From Xylona heveae TC161 (taxonomy: Eukaryota; Ascomycota; Xylonomycetes; Xylonales; Xylonaceae), in assembly GCF_001619985.1 (NCBI RefSeq), contig NW_017264199.1:434001-498000 (forward strand): 64,000 nucleotides of DNA, given 5' to 3'. Both the position numbers and the translations under genes were made by a program. The notes beneath the pieces were generated by a model. The model ran no database searches. It saw only the letters and a program-made list of their open reading frames with translations, and was not told where the DNA came from. This document shows, piece after piece, positions 22,928 through 33,611 of this stretch (position 1 is the stretch's first letter; each line of letters opens with the position of its first letter).

Positions 22928-25597
22928 CTTGACTCAATGACGATCAAAGAGGTATTGTCAAGGATGATGCTGCAGCGGAGGAGCTGCGGGATTGATAACG
23001 GGGGAGCCATGCTCTATTTTTCTTTTTTTTACTGGCAGCTTTGGCTTAGGAACAAACCACACCACCCAACGATTGGGTCGCAGGATATTCCCGGGAGACC
23101 ATTGAAGAACTACGGGATCGTTAGACTTGACGCGATTCCCTTTTGATATTAAGGCCGACATCGGTCGTCACCTCATCTGTCGATTTCTTCGTTCTTAATC
23201 TCCCAAATAAAGCCGCAATAATAATGACATTCTTCCTTTGTCTATCACCACTTCATCCGCATCATTATTATTATCATTCTCATCATTTGAAACCGTAAAA
23301 AGTCAATTAAATGGTTTGGACGTCAATGGATAACATATCACGTGGCTCCCGCGTGGTTTATCAACTTAGTAGCACAATACAAGCATCTCATCCACATTAG
23401 TCCAACTGACATCAACCTTCAGAAACAAGTCATCAATTTTGTTTCGGGACTTATTAGTGACTTTGCTAATTTGGTACTTGATGACAAACTCTCTCAGTCG
23501 CCCCAAGTCAATATGATGATTTTTTTAGAACTTGGCTTATCAAAAACGAAGCAGTGCGTCGCAAATGCACCTCTAAATTGTCGTGGGAGCAAAGACCTGT
23601 ACTTTATGGCTGAGACGGGATAGGAGCCTAGGCCACAATTCTAGTGTGAAGTATGCAAAATTCAAACCATGAATTGTAAGTGGGAAAATTGAAGACTTCT
23701 CTGCCACATGAGAAGAATCAAACAGCTCCGGGGTTTAGACCTGTAAGGTGATAACTTTGATACGGCTCGGACAATTCATTAGTTAGGCGAGAATCGAGGA
23801 ATTTCGCGGATGGAGTTGCGACAAGCTCTAGTGATCCGCTCCTGCCAACAGTAGGTAAGGTACTCGCTAGAGATGTCAAACTAGTTAACCGTTTTAGTTA
23901 AAACAAGGCACTTTCACATATTAAGCTCTTCACTGAATAAGCAATGTGCGAGGGCCTGAAGGGTGGTCGAAGGGCCGTGATACCGCCACCGCCATTCGGC
24001 AATCTCGCTTTCCAACCCGTCTGGCAGCTGTCAGGCAATCACACTATAACAGAACGAACCACAGGATGATATAAAGACCCCTCTGGCTTCATCATACGAT
24101 CTCATGTTATCCCCGCCACATCTCCGGTAAACAACCGTCGGGCAAAACATGATTAACATATGGAGGTCACAAGATGCCCATCATTTCTTGCTCAATGTCT
24201 CAACATGTACTATACACGAATATAGAACGTGCTCAGAGAACCGATTGCATTAATTATTGAGATATGTGTCGATCCTCTTCAATGAGCGTTATGTGATAGG
24301 CGGCTCGGACGCTACTGGTTCCCCGGTCATTTTTGCCAGGGATGTTCGTCGGTTGCACCAATCAATTATGCAACAGCTACGGAGTACTGGCTTACAAGTA
24401 TTAGGGGTCTTGCTTTTGATTTGGTTGCCTGGATCATAGACAATCAATATTGATCTAGCCTGGAAACATAGAGGTGACTCGTCCAAGACTGCTGCGATCG
24501 GCGCGGCTTCTTTGATGACAGGGGGTAAGAGACGTTGCAGCTAATGCTGCTGCTGACCGGAATTCCACCACCACCACCACCTCGCCGTCACTATTACCAT
24601 CTGGAGCAGCAGCATGCTCTGGGCGTGGAACGAGCGCCCTCGACTTCCGGTGCAAAATGTTTACACGGATCACCGGCACAACCGTTCGCAACGCTAGAGT
24701 GTGTGCGGACCATTGCTAAAACCTCCCACCGCCCGCGCCTCTCCACGAAAAAGGGAGGCGAACTGGCCACGGGTCCCTGGTCTGCCAACGTATCCGGTTG
24801 CCACATCCGCTCGGCCACCCTCGCACCTAGGGTCGGTTGTGCACGAGAAGGACCCGCACAACATGGGCCCCCACCAATCGGTCATCGTACAATGACCCCG
24901 GCTGGCATGGTTGAGGGACGTTTGGGGAGATGGTTCGGCTTATTTCCTTCATCAGAAGGCGTGGCGTCTACGAAGGAGTGGGTTCTCTACGAGTACCCAT
25001 CCATCTCTGTTATTCTGGATTCGTTGCCTGTACCTGACCTTAACGCCGTAGATTTCCTCATTCCAGGAAATGCCTACACAATGCTTGTCCTGGCCGTTTC
25101 GTGGAGGGGTGTTTGTTTAGGGTCCTCTTTTGGGCTTGACCCTTAACAGCACATTATGCTATGGGAATCGACCCCAGGAGAGTTTTGGCCGGCATGTCTG
25201 CCCTAGTCTGGCAGCCATGGTCTACCGACTATCGAAAACACGCTCAATCTCAATGTTTACTGCAAGTCCAAGGGACTGTATTTTGATATCTGTCTTGTGT
25301 TGATATCTCCTCCCCACGTTTCTTTCCATACGGTCACTGCAGCGATTATACGACCTGAGCTCTTCCCCCGGCTGGTCCGTCACTTGTGCGAATCAATCCT
25401 TTGCTTCCTGCATCGGCTGTCTGCTTCAACCTCAAACTCGCCACACATCAAGGCTTATTTTTATTGCCTTTGGTCCCGTCAAGCTTGTCGGGCCGCTCAT
25501 CCCGTCCCATGGGCGCTGGCTGTCGTATGCGGGAACCCGTCACCGCCAGCATTGATTTCGATTGCGAGTACATTTTGTGCGAGGGAGGAAGTGACTG
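22928..25597. promoter_or_regulatory. Long divergent intergenic region upstream of velC
   Basis: 2.7 kb between the MFS gene and velC, unusually long for this window and typical of developmental regulators. It includes a (CCA)n stretch near 24566-24582, a 200-codon ATG ORF at 24544-25146 of unknown status, and a 29-codon upstream ORF at 25509-25598 that ends in the velC start. A word matching the BrlA response element (CAAGGGA) occurs at about 25268. No transposon-like sequence was recognised. Confidence 0.5.
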
Positions 25598-25598
25598 A
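25509..25598 (+). promoter_or_regulatory. Upstream ORF overlapping the velC start (TGATG)
   Basis: ATG at 25509 opens 29 codons ending in TGA at 25596-25598. The last A of this stop is the first base of the velC ATG at 25598. If present in the mRNA, such a termination/start overlap could limit VelC translation or make it depend on reinitiation. The sequence is seen; the regulation is inferred. Confidence 0.4.
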
Positions 25599-27002
25599 TG
25601 TCCAGTCGACCGCCGCCTCCGCATTCTCAGTCTACCCCTCCGGTGCTGTCTTCATCGCCGTTGACCTTACCGATACACCCTGGCAGAGCTGCTCCTTTTC
25701 CCTTGTCCATGGCGGAAACTCAAGCTGCACATTTTAACCCTTATGCCCTGCCTGCAACATCTGGTCCTGCGCATAGTTATGCTCGAAATCCACAGCCCCC
25801 AGCGCCTGTTCAATTGACTGAACTCTCAATTCCGCCTTATCCTCCTCGATTACAACAGCAAATTCAGTCGTCTCGCCCTCCGCTGATTCCAGGCTCACGG
25901 CCCACGCCGGTGTCGGCACGCTACGATCGATGGCCGTCAGTACCATTGGAGAGGATCCTCACAGATCAACCCTACGCTTCACCCCCATCAGGCTCAGCTA
26001 CTTCGCAGTATGGAGTCACTACTTCCCCTACGAATAGCTGGACCGATCAGTCCACCATACGGAAAGCAGGTGAGAGACCGCTAGGAGAATCGACGCCGAT
26101 TATTCTTAACCGGCCGGTGTCTCTTCTGGCGCCTGAGCTCTTGGCACGTCAGCCTGAGCAACCATTTCCCTCGCCTGACTACACTCCGAGGCGCGGCTCA
26201 GTCAATTCAGCGCGAGGATCAGGCTCTGTGTCGACAGGATTGCCGCCGTCTCTGCAACCGCTACCAATATTTGGCTCTCAAAATACTTCCATCAAGGATC
26301 CGTGAGCAGTGAATCCTGCCATTTAAAATCCGACTTTTTTGCTGATAGACTCGCAGCAGCGGTCGCTTCGAGATCATTGTACGCCAACAGCCACTTGCCG
26401 CTCGAGCCTGTGGCTTTGGCGAGAGAGACCGACGGGTAATCGATCCGCCCCCCATAGTACAGCTGAAGGTTAGGAAATCGAGTGGTGCTGAAGCAGATGC
26501 TGCTGATCTGCGATACCCCTTTAGCATTGTCCATTGTACGCTCTGGAACTCGGCAGGTACGGCGGACGAAACGTCGCTGGTGCAAACGGACCGACGGACA
26601 ACTAGAAGGCTTATGGGGACCTTGGTTGCGTCGCCCTTCATGGGCCTCGACGAGAAAGATGAAGAAGGATGCTTCTTTTGTTTCCCAGATTTATCCTGCC
26701 GTACTCATGGGAGCTATCGCCTTCGCTTTGTATTCACGAGGCTTGCGTTGGGCGAGTTACAGCCTGGAGCTACTACGTCAATAATTACTTCGACAATGAG
26801 CGATGTCTTTACGGTTTTTACCGCCAAAGATTTCCCGGGCATGCGCGCTAGCACCCCATTGACCGTTGCTTTGAAACGGCAGGGCTGTGCCATCTCGGTC
26901 AAGAAGGGGAGCGAGAAGAGCAATGCTAATTCTCGAAAGGCGGATAGCGACGATGAGTACTTGGCTCGTCAGGGGACCATGGCAAAACGTCGGAGAAGAT
27001 AA
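25598..27002 (+). CDS. velC: Velvet-family developmental regulator VelC
   Basis: Two exons, 25598-26301 and about 26357-27002 (the acceptor could be 3 nt later), give about 449 aa. The N-terminal half is Pro/Ser-rich and disordered. The velvet domain lies in exon 2 and begins FEIIVRQQPLAARACGFGE, with DRRVIDPPPIVQLKV. It continues with the VelC-like segments RRLMGTLVASPFMG and GCFFCFPDLSCRTHGSYRLR and closes with SDVFTVFTAKDFPGMRAS and LKRQGCAISVKKG. The tail is basic (AKRRRR) and may be a nuclear signal. The single-block velvet domain with the DRRTTRRLMGTL segment fits VelC rather than VeA, VelB or VosA. In Aspergillus nidulans VelC favours sexual development. Velvet proteins act as DNA-binding dimers in the nucleus. 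Confidence 0.93.
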
Positions 27003-28386
27003 GCAGCCAGCAGATATGGAGAAGACAATTCTTTTTTGGCTTTACTGTTTTCTCTCCGGATTTCTTCTCTGATGCCTCGAAAGGCCTCATAACATTGAGT
27101 TGTACTTTTGACGAGATTTGCTTCAGCCCGGATTTGATTTCGCATCTGCTCTGTTCAAGCGTAACTGAAGATTCTTCCTGAAAACCGAGAAGACTTGTGT
27201 TTAACTTTAATTCAAACTTTGCGCTTTTTCTCTTCTTTTTTGGGGATGAACGTTGCTCCTAATCCTCTCGTTCTCACTCATGGATGCTCTGGCTACTTGC
27301 CTTGGACAAGCGAATAGCCCGACAACTCAATGATACACGACTGGCTTTCTAATCCATTGAACAATACAGCATAACAGAATCTCCGGAGAGTATCTCTTCT
27401 CGGTCTTGTCATGCTTCTTCGTAGCTATTGAAGGTCGTTGTATCGCCAAGCAATAATAATTATATCAAACTTTCAAGGGAAAAGGATTTTTTCATTATTT
27501 TTTCTCATTATACAGTATCCAGGGACACTAGTCACTTGTCTGCCCGAGTCCCAGTCATCATATATTTCACGACTTCTGGTGATTCAAATAGCCTCTAGAG
27601 ATCCTAACTTGCTTTTTCATTTAACAGAATTCCTGCTGCTGAAATTCAAACTGACCTTTTGTTTTATCTTTATTTTTATTTTTATTTTCCGTCGTGGAGC
27701 CCATTGCATTGCCCAAATCGGCGCATTTGGCTGGCCGTCCATCTCGCACGCTAGAGTTTCCTCGCAGTATGCCTAGTGGCCTCCCAGCGACAGTGGAAAT
27801 TTTCCAGTCTGCAGAAACTGCCCGTTTCATTTTCTGCCTCTTTTATTTTATTCTTTTGACCCCTTTTTATTCTTTTTCATTTAGTATCTTTGATTTTCGA
27901 TTCCATTACTTTATTATCTTCTTCTCTACTATTTTTATATCGATTTTATTCTGCGGGGACTCGTTTCAATTATTTAATTATTTAATTATTTGATTATTTG
28001 ATTATTTGATTATTTGATTGTTATTTGTTTCCGCGTTTTTTTATTCTTCGGGAGGATTATATTTCTCCTGAGCATCACCATGTGATATCACCCCACAACA
28101 AAAGTACTTTAGAATAATTCATTGGTACGTCATCTACAATCCTTGACAGGTCACTCTCTGTTGAACCACTTGTTTTCATTAGTGGTCGTATTATACTTAG
28201 AACATTGTAAGGTGCCTGGTGTCGATTCCCGGTTTTCGATCGGATTGTTGGCGCGGCGCGGCGCGGGTTGGCGGCAGGGCGGCGGGACGGCGTTTTGAAG
28301 GTTAAAATGAAGCAACAACCAGATATCAATGGGATATAACATAATGGGATATAACACATTTGGAGAGGCGATTGTTCAAGCTGATT
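27003..28386. other. Intergenic, T-rich
   Basis: 3' flank of velC and the gap to tRNA-Val. It holds T-rich stretches and a tandem 9-nt repeat (about 27968-28019). No coding signal was accepted. Confidence 0.5.
27968..28019. repeat. Tandem 9-nt AT repeat (ATTATTTGA/ATTATTTAA)
   Basis: Six nearly identical 9-nt units, the first two ending TAA and the rest ending TGA. A simple minisatellite in AT-rich non-coding DNA. Confidence 0.85.
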
Positions 28387-28493
28387 GGCCGGTTGGTGTA
28401 GTTGGTTATCACGTATCGTTAACAAGTGGCTTTAAGTCATTTGGAAAACAAGAAAATCCGATAAGGTCCTGAGTTCGAGTCTCAGACTGGTCA
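28387..28493 (+). tRNA. tRNA-Val (anticodon AAC) with a ~33-nt intron
   Basis: The acceptor stem GGCCGGT pairs with ACTGGTC (two G-U pairs) and is followed by discriminator A. The D-arm is GTGTAGTTGGTTATCAC. The anticodon stem TATCG pairs with CGATA across an intron, with loop TTAACA. The T-arm is CCTGAGTTCGAGTCTCAG. The anticodon is AAC, hence valine. The intron of about 33 nt starts one base after the anticodon. A T6 run at about 28498-28503 gives a Pol III terminator. Confidence 0.93.
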
Positions 28494-29588
28494 TTTCTTT
28501 TTTGCTCACCGTCCCCTCTTGGGCGTGAGAGCTCCTCGCTCCACCCTCGGACGGAAGCCGGGCAGGTCGCGTTGTTTTTAGTGTACACCGTAGTCCCTCA
28601 TCCGGTGGGGCAAGGTGTGCTGGCGCGAGACGAAGGAACTTCCTTTTGGTCCTCGGTCTTGAGGCGCTGCGTAGATTAGCCGTCTCGCGCATCATAAGGA
28701 ATTACTCTATACGAGTAGAATTGCACGGACTGAGAGGCTTAGATTGACTGGATTGTATATAGTAGGTGGGCGTGCATGTTTTTTTGATCGAGGTACTAGT
28801 GCGAAAAAAAAAAATGAATGGAATATTATCTTGCAAAGTAGAGAATACGGAGTAGAGTCCGTATCTCTGGACTGCAGGGGATGGTAACGATAGATGAGGA
28901 TCGAGGATGTTTCCTTTGGGGGAAGGGGGTTTTGTTTATGGGAAAGATGGTGCGCATATGGAGTATTGTGCAGAATTTCTTTGGGGGTATGGAGGTTTGT
29001 TTCGTGAATTTATATTTCAATAATGCTGCTATATCTATTGTACAATATACCTTGGTCCAGGAAAAACGTTGACTTCGGACCAACTCCTCTAAGTAGTTGC
29101 GGTTTATATACATATAAATGATGAATTGAAGGAACCAGCGTCAATCCAATGTGCCTGCGGTGTCGTGTGGGGGTTTAAAGGTATAAAAATGGTGTAGATG
29201 ACGACCAGAATAAGATCTGGGCAAGAATCTCGTAATGCCTTTCTTGGATCCTGTCACTTTCAGAGACATCATTCCTGGGACGAGAATGTGGTGTAGCGGT
29301 GAGGAGTAAAATGTTAGTAGAGTTGCTGGAGCACCACATTCGAGCCCCGGGACCTCGAATCGGAGTTTGCCCGAGGAATGTCCGCTTGATGTTGGCATGG
29401 CAGTTGTAATGTAGCCACGGGGTTCGTGAAGACAGATCAATTTCTTATACAGAATTGCCTTTTTGTAGGTATGCGGCACGAGGTTGAGCGAGCTTTTGCT
29501 ATCAGAGCAAGCCTGTATTCAAGCATGATCAAAGATTGCTAGACTGGTGGAAGCAGCTGGCAGGTTTTCTTTTCGGAGACGAGGGCTC
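28494..29588. other. Intergenic with two blocks of strong inverted repeats
   Basis: About 1.1 kb between tRNA-Val and the TPR gene. Two separate blocks of perfect stems (28509-28690 and 29284-29376) suggest folded RNA; see findings. No protein gene was accepted. Confidence 0.5.
28505..28700. ncRNA. Candidate structured RNA next to tRNA-Val
   Basis: GC-rich block in AT-rich surroundings with several nested or adjacent helices. CCGTCC (28509-28514) pairs with GGACGG (28549-28554) and encloses GTGAG/CTCGC. ACACC (28585-28589) pairs with GGTGT (28614-28618) and encloses a CCC/GGG hairpin. GCGCGAGACG (28623-28632) pairs with CGTCTCGCGC (28681-28690), a perfect 10-bp stem that encloses CCTC/GAGG. 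The strand is unknown and no known RNA family was recognised. The RNA assignment is inference. Confidence 0.3.
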
Positions 29589-30890
29589 TCAATCCGGACG
29601 TGTCTTTGTGGCATCCTTATTATATTGGTCTAGGAAGATTCGAAAGTCCTCTAGATCGCAGTTCTTGTCCTCCCACATTCGTTGGATTTCGGCAATCACC
29701 GGATCTTGCGAAAGATGTCTGGAACTTTTGATTTTGAACAACCACGCCTGTGATTTAACGTGCAGGCTTCGTAATTTGCAGAGGAGAATCACATTGATGA
29801 TCGAATTTTTGTCGTTGGCTGCTGCGCCTAGATCGAACCATTCCAATGCAAGCCTCTCTCGTTCGTCTTGATTCTTGCCCAGTGCTGTTTTAGAGCTGGT
29901 GTCTGAGTCTTTTAGTTGGAGATAGTAGAGACCCAAGCGGTAGGCGGCTTGTGTATAGCCCGACGAAGCTGCGATCAGCAGATGATCCCTGTACTGGTCG
30001 GACGCATGATTGTCCATCAAGAGGGCAAGATGGTAATATGCGTCTGGGCTATCCAGTTCCGCGGCTTTCTCATACGCAGCTCTCGCGCCTTCCTTGTCCT
30101 TTAATGCACTGTTCTTTACCCTTGCAAGCGCGATATAAGCTTGAAGAAGCGGTGTTCCACCTAATCCAACACTAGATTCGGGCATTGTATTGTTCTCTGG
30201 GACTTGGGCTAGGACAATTGCCCGTTCGTAAAGTTTCAATGCAATGTCGTTTTTGCCTTGCTTCTCGTTAAGGTTTCCTGCTGCCACCAATCCAAGAGGG
30301 TTCGAATCCTCCTTGACGAAACCAGCAAGATGTGCTTGCATTTCTCGATAATACAGTGGGTTCTGCGCTCTCGTATCCATTGTGTTAGAATGCATTGCGT
30401 GAATGGCCGCGGAGGGATCGCCCAGGCTCGCGGCTGCATTTAGCAGGCTTCGAGCAATAATTTGTCCTTGGCCTGGCCCTTCTCGATTGACAATGATCGC
30501 AAGTGCAAAGATATTCGAGGGCGAAACGCCAAATCTTTCGCATAAAGAGCGTATGTATTTGACGGGTGGGTTCTGGCCGTGTTCGTTGAATGCGCGCAAG
30601 AATTCGAATGCAGTGGCCGACGAAATCGAAATGGCTTTGATCTCCTCCGCTAAGTTTGTGCAGCGTTGTAGAAAGCTGTCAATTTCAGACTTATCTCCGT
30701 TGGGGTTCAGGTCTGGTATCGGGACCTGGGCTTGCCTCAATCGTGTGCTGGGAGCTGGACGTGGTTTGGGTCGGGCAGATTGGAACGTTGTATTGTGGAA
30801 GTTACGGCCCTTAGCAGAAATGAGTCGTGGGCATTTTGATGATTTTTGGACAAGAGCTCTGAGAGAGCCTGATATTCTGGTCGATGCCAT
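29589..30890 (-). CDS. Mitochondrial TPR/Sel1-like repeat protein
   Basis: Single-exon ORF of 433 aa from ATG 30890. The N-terminus (MASTRISGSLRALVQKSSK, then many Arg/Ser and HNTTFQSARPKPRP) looks like a mitochondrial presequence. The frame is open further upstream, with an ATG at 31025, but that extension lacks presequence character, so 30890 is chosen. The C-terminal half has helical repeats of TPR/Sel1 type (KLYERAIVLAQ, AAYEKAAELDSPDAYYHLALLM, GYTQAAYRLGLYYLQL, ALEWFDLGAAAND). The function is unknown; such proteins often act in respiratory-complex assembly or in mitochondrial RNA handling. It is divergent from utp16 across about 300 bp. Confidence 0.85.
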   Translation of the reverse strand: MASTRISGSLRALVQKSSKCPRLISAKGRNFHNTTFQSARPKPRPAPSTRLRQAQVPIPDLNPNGDKSEIDSFLQRCTNLAEEIKAISISSATAFEFLRAFNEHGQNPPVKYIRSLCERFGVSPSNIFALAIIVNREGPGQGQIIARSLLNAAASLGDPSAAIHAMHSNTMDTRAQNPLYYREMQAHLAGFVKEDSNPLGLVAAGNLNEKQGKNDIALKLYERAIVLAQVPENNTMPESSVGLGGTPLLQAYIALARVKNSALKDKEGARAAYEKAAELDSPDAYYHLALLMDNHASDQYRDHLLIAASSGYTQAAYRLGLYYLQLKDSDTSSKTALGKNQDERERLALEWFDLGAAANDKNSIINVILLCKLRSLHVKSQAWLFKIKSSRHLSQDPVIAEIQRMWEDKNCDLEDFRIFLDQYNKDATKTRPD

Positions 30891-31196
30891 TATGTTCGAA
30901 GGTTTATCTCTCGAAAAGCCTTCCCGATAATACCAGTCCGAATCTCTCAATTCAAGGAATAAACAAAAGGCGGCCACAGCAGTCACTTTCTTTGGTGAGA
31001 GTTCCGAGGTCCTTGGTACTGTCATGGCACGGATAAATAATATCCCGATATTGATTATGTAATACAATCTTTCGGAGAAATCTTGGCAAAACAATTCACG
31101 AGTCGGAAGAATTAATTATCGTCAGTTTTTGGTGCTTTTTCAGTTGCACTTTCCGCTGAAATTTCAGCACCAAGCACAACTTGACACCATCGCTAT
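30891..31196. promoter_or_regulatory. Divergent promoter region, TPR gene / utp16
   Basis: 306 bp between start codons, compact enough to be a shared bidirectional promoter. No specific factor sites were recognised. Confidence 0.4.
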
Positions 31197-32569
31197 ATGT
31201 TCTCGTCAATAGTCAAGTCAGCACGCTCTCTCTTCGCTGAGCCTGAAGAGGAAGAGATTGCGTCTACTCAATCACCTCGACCTCGAACCAGAGCGTCTGC
31301 AAGGCTTGCGGAGAAAGCCTCGCCAGCGAACGGAATGGTCACAACAAGGAGACAGTCTCGTGGTCTCACCGACAGCGCAAGTAGCACACCAATCAAAAGC
31401 CCACGCAAGAGGCAGACTGCTACTGCTGCGGCGGCTACTGCACCTCTTCCCAGTACTCCCATAACAACGAGGAAACGAAGAAGACTAGAACCGGATAACG
31501 GCGAAGATGATGACTCGCCAGCGGTTTTCCAAACTCCAGCTACCTCAAAAAAGAGTGCGCAGCGCATGTTTGGAGATGATGAGCCCGAAAGTGCGATCAA
31601 AACTAAGCAAGCGATAAAGAATTCTTCCGATGAGGGAGAGGAGGTGAGCGAAGAGGAGGATGAAGAGGAAGTAGAGGGAGAGAGCTCTTCGGATGAGCCG
31701 GAGACTGGGGCTGTCTCGACATCCTTCCAGCCTGCCTCCAAAGAGTCCAATAAATCAGTCACTGTAAATGAGTCCACAAAGGAGAATGGCACGGCCAAAT
31801 CGAAATCCACTCATGTTCGGTTCGGCAGTGAAGAACCGGAGCTGCCGAGCGTTGATGCTGCTAGTGCACAAGAAGACGCAGAGCAAAATGGAGACGAGGA
31901 AGAGGAAGAGGAAGAAGAAGATAGCGATGATGATGATGAGGCTCCCGAAGCTGTTACGGTTTCTTCTGGACGTGCACAGGCAGAAGCACAGGCATTGGAG
32001 GCCGCCAAGGCAGCGAAAAGGTTTGTTTCCTTCATCTGGTCTGTACAGCAGAGCATTACTAACATTTAATTTACAGTCTAGAGGATGCCAAGCGAAAGAA
32101 GAGACAAGAACGGGATGCGTTCTTCAAACAGCAAGCCGAAACTTCCCAAAAGCCGAAGAAACGAAAAACGCAGGAAAAGGATGAAGCCCATTCCGACGAG
32201 GAAATGGAAGACGGGTCTGGTGGCCTCTCGAGTAAATCCGGTCTCCCAGCCCTTCTTCCCGAAGAAATTCTCATGGCTGAACCTACCATGAGACCGCCTA
32301 CGCCAGAGTTTGAGAATGACCAGACAGCAAAGCCCGCCGCGGTCACTAAGCGACACAAATACTTTGTGGATGAGAAACCAATCAAGGACAAGAGGCGCGG
32401 CGACGTAAACGTTCGGGTTCTGGACAAAGCAAACGGGCGTCTGGCGCCAAAAGGATCAAAGTCGAGCAAGAACGTCCGCGAGGCTTGGCTAGCTGGATGT
32501 CGGGGACGTGCGGGAGCTGGTGGTGGGACGGAGCGACGCAAGATGGGTGGCGGCTTTGTTCGGCGCTGA
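31197..32569 (+). CDS. utp16: U3 snoRNP-associated protein Utp16/Bud21
   Basis: Component of the small-subunit processome, which processes 18S pre-rRNA in the nucleolus. Two exons, 31197-32020 and 32077-32569, give 438 aa, with a 56-nt intron bearing a clear ACTAAC branch site. The N-terminal two thirds are disordered, with basic patches (TRKRRR, RTRASARLAEK) alternating with long acidic runs (SEEEDEEEVEGESSSDE; EEEEEEEEDSDDDDE). The family domain is C-terminal: LEDAKRKKRQERDAFFKQQ, then PEEILMAEP, KRHKYFVDEK and DVNVRVLD, ending in a Gly/Arg-rich tail (GGGFVRR). The start is the first ATG of the frame. Orthology to Utp16 rests on the C-terminal segment. Confidence 0.88.
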
Positions 32570-33611
32570 GATTGCCGTGTGATGCAATTTCGCACGTGCA
32601 TTCTAAAAACGGTTATCGAGGGAACTTGGCTACCTTTCATTCCACCGTGTTGCACTCACTTGGTCGGGGCTTTCGTTGCCGCTTTTTTGCGAGAATATCG
32701 TCAATACTCGGCAGACATTCCAAAAAGTCGAAACGAGGAGGTTCCACATGCCGCACTCGTCCCCATGTCGTCGCTCGACACGTTTCAGTCTTGGCAGCGC
32801 AGCGCACGTTTCGAGTCAGAGGGATCATCCGACCGGCAATTGTAAACAGTTGCCTGCGCTCTATTTTCAGAGACTCGCCCTTTTTTATACTTTCAGGCAA
32901 TATCGATGGTCTAAGCTCTGTCGAAGTACGCCGAGTTTGCTTTGAAGAGCTTTGCAAAGTGTGGGTATGCGTCTCACTGTTTGGCTGTGGACGAAAAACA
33001 TCGAGCGGTATTGATGGCTTTTGACCCATTTCTATTCAGTAGTGTGCTATTTTTTCGATTCAACTTCGCGATAATGCGATTGATGATAATTGTATTTTAT
33101 ACCTAGACATGCATCTATGGCGTTATTAGGTTGGAAGAAAAAAAAGTGTTTGGCACAGGAGCTTGTGCTTGTGGCCATTGTGCTAGAAATGTCTTTTAGG
33201 ATAATTGAGTGAGATGGATCTATGAATCTACACATATAATTTCCCAGTGAATACCTCGAACGATGAGGACAGGTAGTAAACATGGGAAATGATGCTCCAA
33301 ATGAGTTTAGTTACCCAAGAGGTTGAAGAATCATAACGGTTGTCCGGAAGGGGATTAGTGCGACGCATTACCGTTTTGTGTCTGGTACGTCACTTCGTCA
33401 CAGCTGCTTCTTCCGCCTTTTCTCTTTAGATGCGTTGAATAGTTGGAGGTGGAATTGCAGTTTTGCAAAAATCCCCTTTGATTCTGCTCAATTGGGTCGA
33501 ATTGATTTTCTCCAGCGTTATCTTGATACCAATGGAACTGTCTCCCTTATAGTCAACTGGTTCGCTGAAAATCCTATCATCACCGAACCGCTGAAAGGGA
33601 GTGCCGGAATC
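32570..33611. other. Intergenic, utp16 to rmd1-like
   Basis: About 1 kb. The 33378-33611 part is open in frame with the downstream gene but starts only from a GTG, so it is treated as leader. Other ORFs overlap each other and have no domain. Confidence 0.5.

Noticed and set aside
23342-23623. 93-codon plus ORF upstream of velC
   Set aside because: It starts from GTG, shows no domain and has AT-rich, non-coding-like composition.
33378-33611. N-terminal extension of the Rmd1-like protein
   Set aside because: The open frame upstream has no ATG. The ATG at 33612 is the first usable start.
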